A DNA stretch of 64,000 nt from SZUA-584 sp040768905 (GTDB lineage: Bacteria; Bacillota; Clostridia; Christensenellales; SZUA-584), in assembly GCA_040768905.1 (NCBI GenBank), contig JAXGMA010000001.1, positions 434,001 to 498,000 of the forward strand, written 5' to 3'. The notes beneath the pieces were generated by a model. That model searched no databases. It was not told the origin of the DNA and was given only the letters and a program-made list of their open reading frames with translations. The stretch's first letter is position 1. Every line of letters starts with the position of its first letter. This document shows, in pieces, positions 9,342 to 18,183 of this stretch. The position numbers and the translations under genes were made by a program.

Positions 9342-10777
9342 TAGAGGTCGTAAAAACAATATACACGTGGATAGAGGCATTCTTTCTTGTGTATTTGGCG
9401 GTATTTTCATTCTTTTTGATTACTTCTGTGACAGTCGGCGCCATATCACTAAATGATCAGAAACGCCGAAACAAAATGTTCAATGACTTAAAAAGCGACT
9501 ATTATATACCGATCAGTGTAATCGTACCTGCTCATAACGAAGAGATGACCGTCGTTGATTCTGTTACCTCTTTACTGTCGCAAAAGTACAAGCTGTTCGA
9601 GATCATCGTGGTGGATGATGGTTCCAAAGACAACACGGCTAAGATGCTGATAGACAGTTTTGGGTTGAAGAAAATCACCAGGCCTATACGCAAGAAAATA
9701 CCCTGTACGCCCGAGGATGCGGTTTATGTCTCCTATGATTACAAAGTGCCCATTACATTGGTTACCAAAAAAAACGGAGGCAAAGCGGATGCGTTAAATC
9801 TGGGCATCAGTGCTTCCGAATACCCTTATGTGATCTGTATTGACGCTGACTCAATGCTGCAGAATGACGCTATGGAAAAAATAGCGAGCTGCGCGATGGA
9901 ATCGGATGACGTGATCGCGGTCGGCGGGCTGGTCCGTATAGTCAATGATGTTGTGGTGGAAAACGGCGTTGTGGTGGATTATAAACTGCCCAAAAAGCTT
10001 CTGCTGTGTATGCAGGTGTTTGAGTACGACCGATCGTTTTTAGCGACTCGGCTTTTATTTGATAAGTTTAACGGTAACTTGATTGTATCAGGTGCTTTTG
10101 GTTTGTTCAGAAAAGATATTCTAATAACAATGGGCGGGTACAACGCTGATACCATAGGCGAGGACATGGATATTATTGTGCGTATGCACGCTGTTGCTAG
10201 AACAAACAACATACCATACAGAATACGTTATGCGGCAGATGCCGTTTGCTGGAGTCAAGTGCCAAGCTCATTTAAAGATCTGGCGAAACAGCGCCGCAGA
10301 TGGCATATTGGTCTTATGGAAAGCATAAGGAACCACAGGCGTATATTGTTCAATCCTTCATATGGAACACTCAGCCTAATATCGTTTTCGTACTATGTGG
10401 TTTACGAGCTGTTTTCTCCTGTCATTGAGTTTTTTGGGCTCACCGCCATTATTGTCGCTTCGGCGTTCAGACTGACAAACGTTCCTTTTATGCTCATGCT
10501 TCTTGGAATTTACGTTGTGTTTAACTCGATCGTGTCATTAACAGCGTTTTTCTCTCGTGTATACGCTATGAACGTAAAATTAAAAAGAAAAGATATTTTT
10601 AAGGCGATGTTCATATCGTTTTTTGAAAACATAGGGCTGAGGTTGATGCTGGTATTTGTGCGGTTCTCTGCAATAATAGGATACAAAAGAAGAAAGAGTG
10701 AATGGGGAGTTATAGAGCGCACAAAGCATGAAACAAACTCCACCGTATCTCATGACAGCGTAGTCCATAAGAGGTAA
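9338..10777 (+). CDS. Family 2 processive glycosyltransferase (PgaC/IcaA/BcsA-like)
   Basis: A 479-residue membrane enzyme. An N-terminal transmembrane helix (14-36) precedes the GT2 domain with VPAHNE (63-68), VVDDGS (91-96), KNGGKADALN (145-154), ICIDADS (166-172), IGEDMD (273-278) and the processivity motif QRRRW (318-322), then three or four C-terminal helices. All catalytic Asp residues and the Q-x-x-R-W signature of beta-glycan synthases are present. With the PgaB-like lipoprotein downstream, a poly-N-acetylglucosamine-like polymer is the best guess, but cellulose or another beta-glycan cannot be excluded. This is the central synthase of the operon. No PilZ domain was seen. Confidence 0.92.
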   Translation: MIEVVKTIYTWIEAFFLVYLAVFSFFLITSVTVGAISLNDQKRRNKMFNDLKSDYYIPISVIVPAHNEEMTVVDSVTSLLSQKYKLFEIIVVDDGSKDNTAKMLIDSFGLKKITRPIRKKIPCTPEDAVYVSYDYKVPITLVTKKNGGKADALNLGISASEYPYVICIDADSMLQNDAMEKIASCAMESDDVIAVGGLVRIVNDVVVENGVVVDYKLPKKLLLCMQVFEYDRSFLATRLLFDKFNGNLIVSGAFGLFRKDILITMGGYNADTIGEDMDIIVRMHAVARTNNIPYRIRYAADAVCWSQVPSSFKDLAKQRRRWHIGLMESIRNHRRILFNPSYGTLSLISFSYYVVYELFSPVIEFFGLTAIIVASAFRLTNVPFMLMLLGIYVVFNSIVSLTAFFSRVYAMNVKLKRKDIFKAMFISFFENIGLRLMLVFVRFSAIIGYKRRKSEWGVIERTKHETNSTVSHDSVVHKR

Positions 10778-10781
10778 TGGA

Positions 10782-11792
10782 ATGAAAAAGATTTGGTTTG
10801 TTGTCATGCTTATCATGCTCGGGTTGCTTGTAGCGGCAATGCACATATATATATTTGATAATGGCTCAGAGCAGCCAGCCAATAATAATGCGTCAACCGG
10901 GCCGGCGGATTTTGATGACGAAAGTGTTGAAAAAACAGTTGACGAATCCGATACCGGTTATGTGCCGGGTATCGTATCGGGCGACGAGGTTTTTCAAAAC
11001 ATTAATGAAGAGGGGTATCAAAAAGGTTTGTTCTCGTGGGAAAACAACGCATACGATTCCGAGAATAGATCTGACATGTATTTAGCGATCCATTCTCTTG
11101 AAATCAACGAAGTGTATCAGGATTTTAATGGCGCAGAGCCCAACGATGAAGATGCGCTTGATCTTGCCCGCGAGCTAAAGATTATGGATGTGGACTTATA
11201 TCTGCTTACGGGACACAGCGAGTGGGCGTATGAAGCGGATGGCGCGCCGATGCTTGATGAGATCGAGCGTGCAGCAGCGTTCAGGGACGCATGGGGTGAG
11301 AATACGCTCAAAGGCATCGTATTCGATATCGAACCTTACGGATCGCAAAGATGGAAGCAGGGCGAGAAAACCGTGTTGATGGAGAACTATGTGTCGGGCA
11401 TGAAGGTTGCCTACCAAGCGGCTAAAAGCGAGGGGTTTAGAGTGATATTGTGTATCCCTACTTGGTACGATAAACACTACAACGAATATTTTGTTCGCTT
11501 GAGCGATTGCTGTGACGAAATATCTGTAATGAATTATGTTCGCGAAGACGAATACGTCAATATGGTCGATGAAGTGGAGTACGCCAGAAAGATGGATATG
11601 GGTGTCACATGTATATTGGAATTTCAAGAGGTAGGAAAGCATGAACTTGCCGAGGAGCACACGTATTACATTGATGGTATAGATGCGGCGGTGACCAGTT
11701 TTAATAATCTTTATCGTGAGTTTAACTATCCGAGGTTAAAGCTCGCATTTCATTATTTAAAGCCGCTTAAACAGCTGCTGTTAGATTGGTAG
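10782..11792 (+). CDS. Membrane-anchored or secreted TIM-barrel protein, putative glycosidase
   Basis: A 336-residue protein with an N-terminal hydrophobic segment (residues 4-24), an acidic linker to about residue 75 and one alpha/beta domain. GIVFDIEPYG (about 189-198) carries a D-x-E at the end of a beta strand, as in GH18-like and related barrels; VILCIPTWYD and EISVMNYVRED are further barrel strands, with the MNY reminiscent of chitinase-like substrate pockets. It starts 4 bp after the glycosyltransferase stop, with GAGGTAATGG as binding site. It may process or bind the new polymer outside the cell. The family assignment is tentative. Confidence 0.6.
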   Translation: MKKIWFVVMLIMLGLLVAAMHIYIFDNGSEQPANNNASTGPADFDDESVEKTVDESDTGYVPGIVSGDEVFQNINEEGYQKGLFSWENNAYDSENRSDMYLAIHSLEINEVYQDFNGAEPNDEDALDLARELKIMDVDLYLLTGHSEWAYEADGAPMLDEIERAAAFRDAWGENTLKGIVFDIEPYGSQRWKQGEKTVLMENYVSGMKVAYQAAKSEGFRVILCIPTWYDKHYNEYFVRLSDCCDEISVMNYVREDEYVNMVDEVEYARKMDMGVTCILEFQEVGKHELAEEHTYYIDGIDAAVTSFNNLYREFNYPRLKLAFHYLKPLKQLLLDW

Positions 11793-11817
11793 TATTGAAA
11801 CGGAAGGAGAATGACCT

Positions 11818-13587
11818 ATGCAGGTGAACGTTCCCATAAAGATTTATAAAGCGCGCATGAAAAATGCTTTAGCAGGGTTGTTGATAATAATATGCGTGGC
11901 CGCCTTTGCAGGGTGCCGGCAAGAGACAGAGCTTTCAAACATATCAGATCTCAAAGCAGTGCCCGATGGGCGCGATATTGTGGTTTCATGGGCTCCGTCA
12001 AAAGATGCCAATTGTTATTATGTTTACAGAGCAAATCATGATGGAGACTACGCCTATTGGGGTGTGACTGAGAGAACAAAAATTAGGGATGTAACGGTAT
12101 TGGAGGGCGAACAGTATTCGTACACTGTTTACCCTGCTCTTAAAACCAAAAACGGGTATGTGCGTGGTTCGGTTTACTTATCATCGGATCATGTGCCCGT
12201 GCTTATAAAACCGGCTATAACATCTGTTCAGGTTTCGGATGTCGGCTGCGTCATAAGATGGGAGTTTATTGAAGGCGCTTTGAAATATTCAGTATATAAA
12301 AAGCAACCTGGGAAGGACTTTGCGTATATAGGGGATTCTTCGTTCAACCACTATATAGATTCGTCATATGAAGATGGGAGTGTGTGTGAATATGTTGTGC
12401 AGATGAGCACGGTAATGAATGGACAAACGTTTACATCAGTGCTTAGCGAAGCAGTGCCGACGGTATCTGAACCAAAGATCATTCAAGCTGCCAGGGAAGA
12501 TGCCTATACGGCTGTGATCACATGGGAAGGCATTGCTGATGAGCAAAAATACAGCGTTTATAGGGCAGTGGCACCAGATGGAGAATATGAGTTGGTTGGA
12601 GAAACAGATAAACCGTTGTTTCGTGATACAAACGCAAATTTTGAAATCTTAGATCAAATAACAGGGCAGCTGATGGGGACGGCCGATTATTATTACAAAG
12701 TTCAGGCGTATAAAGACATTGAACGATCTGTTTCATATTCGAAAGATTCGCAAGAAATGGCGCTGGATTCAACAGCGCCGATAAGCAAGTTTTTTGTGGC
12801 AAGGTATGTGGATTTTGTGGATAAAAGCCAGGTTATTGGTAACGATGCGGATATGATTTACAGCAATGAGTTTGAACAGGATCTTATATATTTAAAGCAG
12901 AATGGCTATGTGACCGTCACATCCAAAGAAGTGACTGATTATATCAATAACATTGCGCCGTTGCCTGAAAAAGCGGTGATGCTGACGATTGATGATGCAA
13001 GGTATGGTGTCTATGAGTATGCTTTTCCGCTTCTTCAAAAGTACGGCATGAAGGCAGTATTGGGTGTTGTTGGCGAATATGCCGACAATGCAAGCAAGGA
13101 ACCTGCAATGGCGCGAAAATATTGCAACTGGGAAGAAATTTCAAGCATGGCTGCATCGGGTTGTTTTGAGCTCGCATCAGGCAGCTATTATTTAAATGAT
13201 ACGCAAGATACCAGTGTGGACAAGCGCGAGGGTGTTTTAAAGCATCCCTTTGAAACATCAGAACAGTATTCAAAGCTTCTGGGTGATGATATTGCGCTTT
13301 TAAACGATAAGCTTATCGGCATAGACGGCAAAACACCCGCCGTTTTCGTGTATCCTTATTCGGCAAGAGATGCTGAGACGGATGATGTGTTAATAAATGA
13401 ATTTGGGTTTAAGTTGTTGCTTGGCGATGACGATTCGCGCAAAACGCGCATGAACCATTTTGTTGACAGTGTTCCGCCAGAGGCAAAGCTTTGGCTGCTT
13501 AACCGCAGAAACCGGTTAACAGGGACATCGCTTGACAAGTATATCATTGCGGCACAAAGATTTGATGAAACTGATTCTTTGGCATAA
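11818..13587 (+). CDS. Lipoprotein with FN3-like repeats and a PgaB/IcaB-like deacetylase domain lacking its His motif
   Basis: A 589-residue protein. The signal peptide ends in a lipobox with Cys33 (AFAGC). Three fibronectin-III-like modules follow (about 40-105, 130-200, 213-310), each with a YxVYR/K strand. The C-terminal domain (from about 335) matches NodB-type polysaccharide deacetylases: TIDDAR (390-395) supplies the Asp pair and FVYPYSARDA the later motif. The metal-binding His-x-x-x-His segment, usually SHTYxLH in PgaB, reads S454-G-S-Y-Y-L-N460, so both His are gone. It may be an inactive, polymer-binding version. It is the last operon gene, preceded by AAGGAG. Confidence 0.85.
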   Translation: MQVNVPIKIYKARMKNALAGLLIIICVAAFAGCRQETELSNISDLKAVPDGRDIVVSWAPSKDANCYYVYRANHDGDYAYWGVTERTKIRDVTVLEGEQYSYTVYPALKTKNGYVRGSVYLSSDHVPVLIKPAITSVQVSDVGCVIRWEFIEGALKYSVYKKQPGKDFAYIGDSSFNHYIDSSYEDGSVCEYVVQMSTVMNGQTFTSVLSEAVPTVSEPKIIQAAREDAYTAVITWEGIADEQKYSVYRAVAPDGEYELVGETDKPLFRDTNANFEILDQITGQLMGTADYYYKVQAYKDIERSVSYSKDSQEMALDSTAPISKFFVARYVDFVDKSQVIGNDADMIYSNEFEQDLIYLKQNGYVTVTSKEVTDYINNIAPLPEKAVMLTIDDARYGVYEYAFPLLQKYGMKAVLGVVGEYADNASKEPAMARKYCNWEEISSMAASGCFELASGSYYLNDTQDTSVDKREGVLKHPFETSEQYSKLLGDDIALLNDKLIGIDGKTPAVFVYPYSARDAETDDVLINEFGFKLLLGDDDSRKTRMNHFVDSVPPEAKLWLLNRRNRLTGTSLDKYIIAAQRFDETDSLA

Positions 13588-13730
13588 GGCGAAAATGCCG
13601 TTGGAGAGTAACAGTACCGAGAAGGCAGGTTTATAAAACATATCTAGTTTTTACTATTGGCGGTGTTGAATTATACGGCACGTTTTGAGGTTAATTGGTT
13701 TTGAGGTTAAGGTAAACCCGTCGAATCTGG

Positions 13731-14792
13731 TGTAGGTTGTACAATGATGTGTAACAATTAAGGGAAGAAAAAAAGCAAGGATTCCAAAAATCTGATAGAG
13801 TTGTAACTGCAACAGAAAACAACACAGATCAGAGAAAGGAATCCTCAATGAAAACTATAAGACAACAGGCCTTCTTTCGTCAACGGGTATTAAGAGAAGT
13901 AGCGAAAGGCAGAACGGTAGCACGCGTAGCAAGAATGTACAAGGTAAGCCGAACGAGCATTTACCGATGGCGAGAACGCTATGATGAAACAGTCGAGTCC
14001 TTGTATGAGAGAAGCCACAGGCCGTACAGCCATCCCAACCAGCACACGCTTGAGGAACTAAAGCTTATCAAGCGAGTATGGAGTCACAACAAAGAATTGG
14101 GTCTTGTATGCCTGCACATGGTGTTGGAGACGAGACATGGGTATACAAGAAGCGTTTGCTCACTGAACAGAGCGATGAAGGTGTTGAGGATTGGCAGAAG
14201 AAAACAACGAAAGAAAAAGTATATCCAAAGCCGTACGAAACGCCGAAAAAGGCTGGAGAACGGGTACAAATCGACGTTAAGTATGTGCCCAACACTTGTT
14301 TGGTAAAGTTAATGCCAAAGCTATATCAGTATACGGCGGTTGATGAAACGACACGGCTGCGCTGCAGAGTCATCTTTGATGAACACAGTAACGGGAACTC
14401 GTTAAGGTTCTTGCATTATGTGAGAAAGAGTATTCCGTTTGAAATAGGGTGCATTCAAACGGATAATGGAACGGAGTTTACAAATGCGCCATTAAGTCTA
14501 AGCAGTATATCAGCGTTCGAACAATACCTGCAAAAGGAGTATATTGTTCATAAGCGGATACGCCCTGAAACGCCGCGACACAACGGCAAGGTAGAGCGAG
14601 TACACCGCATGGACGATGAGAGGTTTTATCCGAATAGAACGTTCTATTCTCTCAAAGATGCCAACGAGCAATTGCAGCGATATCTGAGATGGGATAACAA
14701 CTTTCCACTACTGGTTTTGGGCAGGAAATCTCCCATGCAGTATTGGAGGGAGCTTTCCGCCCAAAGTGTAACAGATCAATTGACAACGTAGA
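13731..14792 (+). mobile_element. IS481-like insertion sequence (about 1.06 kb)
   Basis: Imperfect inverted repeats bound the element: its left end TGTAGGTTGTACAATGATG matches the reverse complement of the right end (TCTACGTTGTCAATTGATC), about 20 of 27 positions. A 16-bp direct repeat AACCCGTCGAATCTGG lies at 13715-13730 and 14792-14807, immediately outside or touching the ends, consistent with a long target duplication. The single transposase gene is frame-disrupted. The element sits between the exopolysaccharide operon and repeat R2. Between 13588 and 13730 I see only a short GTTTTGAGGTTAA duplication. Confidence 0.8.
13848..14791 (+). pseudogene. IS481-like DDE transposase, split by a -1 frame change
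   Basis: Frame one (13848 to about 14219) encodes an N-terminal HTH pair, with VARVARMYKVSRTSIYRWRE typical of IS481/IS3 transposases. The match then passes to the -1 frame, which gives KPYETPKKAGERVQIDVKYV and a DDE core: D in QIDVKY, D in QTDNGTEFT and E in GKVERVHRM. The switch lies around 14213-14219 at GAAAAAG, an A-rich site where a ribosome could slip -1. Either this is programmed frameshifting or a single-base loss that killed the gene; relatives are usually one continuous frame. The stop lies inside the right inverted repeat. Confidence 0.8.
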
Positions 14793-14859
14793 ACCCGTCG
14801 AATCTGGATCATTGAAAAAGTGGTTGCTGAATGTTATAATTTTCAGCAACTAAGTTTAA

Positions 14860-15008
14860 GTTGATAACACAACCTTGATAGCATTTTGATAACAAAAGAT
14901 CAGCTAACGCCGTAGAGGGTGGATAACTGGTATCAAATTGAGTAAAAGAACATCACGAAATCTAAACAGAATTGTTTAGATTAAGCTTTGAATTTGCGAG
15001 TGGGAGTA
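14860..15008 (+). repeat. Dispersed repeat R2 (candidate element end)
   Basis: About 91% identical to R1 at 1561-1709, including the perfect AATCTAAAC-AGAATT-GTTTAGATT inverted repeat and the GCGAGTGG right edge. Upstream, 14823-14850 forms a 9-bp hairpin (GTTGCTGAA/TTCAGCAAC). R1 and R2 in the same orientation bracket 13.3 kb that holds the regulator, the exopolysaccharide operon and the IS481-like element. Together with the promoter and hairpin listed here, this accounts for the gene-free stretch 14808-15300. Confidence 0.7.
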
Positions 15009-15045
15009 GAATACAGATAATAAAGACAATACAAATAATAGAGAT

Positions 15046-15074
15046 AACGCTGCCAAATATTCGCGGCGTTTTTT
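15046..15074 (+). terminator. Rho-independent terminator
   Basis: Stem AACGCTGC (15046-15053) pairs with GCGGCGTT (15063-15070), with one G-T pair, followed by six T. No intact gene directly precedes it, so it probably belongs to whatever once ended at repeat R2. Confidence 0.6.
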
Positions 15075-15167
15075 GTATGAGTTAATGGTGATATTATGTT
15101 ACTGATATATGTTATAAACATTTAAAACCAACTCATTATCGATTTAAAGGTTTAATTGACAAAATTC

Positions 15168-15196
15168 TTGTTTTTGATCGGTTATGGATATATAAT
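15168..15196 (+). promoter_or_regulatory. Candidate promoter of the glycine-rich surface protein gene
   Basis: TTGTTT (15168-15173) and a perfect TATAAT (15191-15196) are separated by 17 bp, giving a leader of roughly 100 nt before ATG 15301. A TTGACA at 15156 is too far away to pair with this -10. Confidence 0.5.
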
Positions 15197-15300
15197 GATT
15201 ACAAACTATGTAAATAGTACCACTCTTATAAAGTTACTTCAATTTGCATGGCAAAAAACTCCATATAGAATATCACGATACAGATTGGAGGCTTTGAAAA

Positions 15301-16731
15301 ATGAAAAAAGCTTGCACTGCATTATTGATCGTTATCATTATACTTATGCTGTCAGCACCTGCTTATGCCGCCAGCGGCACTATCAGCGTAAGCGGGACCC
15401 GTGATATCAGTGAATTTGGACACAATTCCGCAATCACGATAAACCCAGGGTTGACGGTCGAGCTTACCAATACCACCAACACAACATATCATAATACGGC
15501 AATCGTCTGCGGTGCGGGTGTGACGCTGACGTTAAACGGCGTTGAAATTGACGATCATTTACACGACTACGTATGTCCGCTTTTATTTACCGGCAGCGGC
15601 AATGTGCTGATACTTGAGGGTGAAAGCGTTCTTGCGGCAGGTTATTTTAAGCCGGGCGTCAGGGTGGAATCGGGTGCATCTCTGGAAATAACAGGTACAG
15701 GAATGCTTGAAACAACGGGCGGCGACAGCGGAGCAGGCATAGGCGGCGGATGGAATTGCAGCGGCGGTGTAATCACCATACATGGTGGAGAGGTAACGGC
15801 ACAGGGCGGAGATTACGCTTCAGGCATCGGTGGTGGGCGGTTTTGCGATGGAGGCACAATTACCGTCATAAACGGACAAGTAGATGCAACTGGCGGGCCG
15901 TCGGGCGCAGGCATCGGTGGCGGTATTGGTGGCGCAGGCGGTAATATCAACATTAAAGACGGAACTGTGACCGCAACGGGCGGTAATGGCAGCGCGGGCA
16001 TCGGCGGCGGAGATTATGGCGCAGGCGGTACCACCACCATAGAAGGAGGAATGATAGATTCGAGGGGCGGCAACGGCGGCGCAGGCATCGGCGGCGGAAA
16101 TCTATGCGCGGGTGGCACTATCAACATAGAAGGCGGCACGGTAACCGCGCAGGGCGGATTATATGGAGCAGGCATCGGCGGCGGAGAGAATAGCGCAGGC
16201 GGTACTATTAACATAAAAGGCGGAACTGTGACCGCAACGGGCGGCAAAAACAGCGCGGGCATCGGCGGCAGCGCGGGCATCGGCGGCGGAGTGATTAGCG
16301 AAGGCGGTACAATCACCGTCGAAGGCGGAACGGTGACCGCAACGGGCGGTGATTACAGCGCAGGTATCGGCGGTGGACACAGTGGCGCAGGCGGCCATGT
16401 GGTTCTGTCTGGCGGCGTCATCTATGCGATAAAAGGCTACGACGCGCCTTATGATATTGGAGCAGGTTATGGTAGCCCCTATGGCACACTTGGAATATCT
16501 GGTAATACGATTGTATTCTTAAGGACAGATACTTGCATCGTACCCGCAACCTCCCATACGCACGAAACGGTCACCCAGGTAACGGACGGTAAGGTATACG
16601 GCGTTTCCGCAAATGGATGGGAACCAAACTTCGGTGTGTATGTGCCTCTGCGTACACTCAGCTATGACGCGAACGGCGGCACAGGCGCGGTTCCTGATGT
16701 GATTCAGGAGAGTGTATCAGAAATTGTGTAA
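15301..16731 (+). pseudogene. Glycine-rich repeat surface protein, 5' part (gene split by IS256)
   Basis: A signal peptide (residues 1-24, ending APAYAA) is followed by an extracellular region and eight ~29-residue repeats of the form GGxxxAGIGGGxxxxGGTITI (residues about 140-378), likely a right-handed beta-helix or beta-roll. Then comes the first half of a Listeria-Bacteroides (InlB B-type) repeat, SYDANGGTGAVPD. At base 16708 the IS256-family element begins, and the last eight codons up to 16731 belong to it. Removing the element joins residue 469 in frame with the segment at 18184, restoring an ~822-residue protein. The truncated product would be secreted but lack its membrane anchor. The start follows TTGGAGG. 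Confidence 0.85.
15718..16431 (+). repeat. Eight tandem ~87-bp coding repeats
   Basis: Each unit encodes about 29 residues with an invariant AGIGGG and GG-[TN]-[IT]-[TN]-I core and ends in VTAT/VTAQ-like strands. The seventh unit carries a six-residue insertion that duplicates SAGIGG. The DNA is correspondingly repetitive and rich in GGCGG, so copy number may vary between strains. Confidence 0.85.
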
Positions 16732-18175
16732 ACCTTCATTGTCAGATAAAATAACAACTGACAATGGAGGTTTTATATCATGGCACAGAAACGAGAGAAA
16801 AGTACGTTACGCAAACTCATTGACGAACGCGGCATTAAGGACTTAGACGGTGTACAAAACTTGGTGAAAGAACTCACGTCTGGCTTGATTCAAGAAATTA
16901 TGGATGCTGAACTGGAAGAAGAACTGGGTTACAGTAAGTATGATTACAAGAATAAGCAAACGGACAATGCACGCAACGGTCACTACAAAAAGACGGTCAT
17001 CAGCAGTCAAGGTGACGTCGACTTGTCTGTTCCGAGAGACCGTAATGGCGAATACGAACCACAGATCGTAAAGAAGCACCAAATGGACATCTCGGAAATC
17101 GAGGATAAAATACTGTTCTTGTACTCACAAGGCACCTCAACCCGAGATATTGAGAGAGCCATGCACGAGCTGTATGGCATCGATGTGGACGCAACACGCG
17201 TATCTAAAATCACAGATAAAATACTGCCTGTTATTCAGGAATGGCAAAACCGGACGCTGGAAAGCGTATATGCAATGGTGATGCTTGATGCCATCCATTA
17301 CAAAGTACGAGAAGATGGGATGGTCGTCAAAAAAGCGGTCTATATTGCTATAGGTACTGATTTAGAAGGCAAAAAGGACGTTCTGGGTATCTGGATAGGC
17401 GCAAACGAGAGCGCGAAATACTGGCTGGGTGTGCTCAACGGTCTTAAGAATCGAGGCGTTCAAGATATATTAATTGCATCCGTAGACGGCCTGACCGGCT
17501 TCTCCGATGCCATTGAAGCAGCGTTTCCCAAGACCGAGATTCAGCGCTGTGTGATTCATCAGATTCGCAGCTCGACACGCTATGTGTCGTACAAGGACGT
17601 GAAGGCCGTTACGGCTGCGCTAAAGCCAATTTACAAGGCCCCGACCGAGGAAGCAGCACTGGCTGCGCTGGATGAATTTGAGCAGAACTGGGGCGGCAAA
17701 TACCCCATGGCTGTGCGTTCCTGGCGTGAACACTGGGACGAGCTTGCGACCATGTTCAAATATCCGGAACAGATTCGCCGAATAATTTATACCACAAATG
17801 CAATCGAGAATTTCAATCGCCAGCTCAGAAAAGTCACGAAAACCAAGAGCGCATTTGTCAGCGACGACGCCCTCTTAAAGCAGCTTTACCTTGTGACGAT
17901 GCAAATCACGGAGAAATGGACAATGCCGATTCGGGACTGGGGCAACATTTTGATGCACTTGATGATTTACTTTGGTGACCGGGTGGAAGTGAGAATTTAA
18001 CAAAGCTAAAACACGGCGGTGCGCGGCCCGTCAAGGCACGCTTTGCTCTGAAGACCTTGACCGCCCTTCACCGCCGTGTTACTGTAACGATATAGGGCAA
18101 GGATTAACCTTGCCCTGCGGGACCATATAAAAATTATCTGACATTTGGAGAATACACAAAATTCTCGGCACTACC
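16708..18175 (+). mobile_element. IS256-family insertion sequence with 8-bp target duplication
   Basis: A 1,468-bp element flanked by the direct repeat TGATTCAG at 16700-16707 and 18176-18183. Its ends are imperfect inverted repeats sharing TTGTGTA and TGTCAGATAA about 16 and 33 bp in. Downstream of the transposase a strong hairpin (AACACGGCGGTG with CACCGCCGTGTT, about 18009-18080) probably acts as terminator. Transposase and ends look intact, so it is probably active or recently so. Confidence 0.92.
16780..18000 (+). CDS. IS256-family transposase
   Basis: A full-length 406-residue mutator-type transposase. Recognisable parts are LVKELTSGLIQEIMDAELEE and GYSKYDY near the N-terminus, the YSQGTSTRDIERAM segment, and the DDE triad in VMLDAIHYKV, SVDGLTGF and TTNAIENFNR. 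The C-terminal KWTMPIRDWG segment is also typical of the family. The start is preceded by AATGGAGG. It lies inside, and in the same orientation as, the surface protein gene it interrupts. No frame defect is seen. Confidence 0.96.
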   Translation: MAQKREKSTLRKLIDERGIKDLDGVQNLVKELTSGLIQEIMDAELEEELGYSKYDYKNKQTDNARNGHYKKTVISSQGDVDLSVPRDRNGEYEPQIVKKHQMDISEIEDKILFLYSQGTSTRDIERAMHELYGIDVDATRVSKITDKILPVIQEWQNRTLESVYAMVMLDAIHYKVREDGMVVKKAVYIAIGTDLEGKKDVLGIWIGANESAKYWLGVLNGLKNRGVQDILIASVDGLTGFSDAIEAAFPKTEIQRCVIHQIRSSTRYVSYKDVKAVTAALKPIYKAPTEEAALAALDEFEQNWGGKYPMAVRSWREHWDELATMFKYPEQIRRIIYTTNAIENFNRQLRKVTKTKSAFVSDDALLKQLYLVTMQITEKWTMPIRDWGNILMHLMIYFGDRVEVRI

Positions 18176-18183
18176 TGATTCAG

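Noticed and set aside
15156..15404. 82-codon plus-strand frame before the surface protein
   Set aside because: It overlaps the surface protein start, has no ribosome binding site and resembles no family.
15750..16400. Long open frames on both strands inside the glycine-rich repeat
   Set aside because: They arise from the repetitive GGC-rich coding sequence; translations are low-complexity Pro/Ala or Arg/Trp runs.
15718..16431. CRISPR array
   Set aside because: The regular repeats are coding, contiguous and spacer-free; no cas genes are present.
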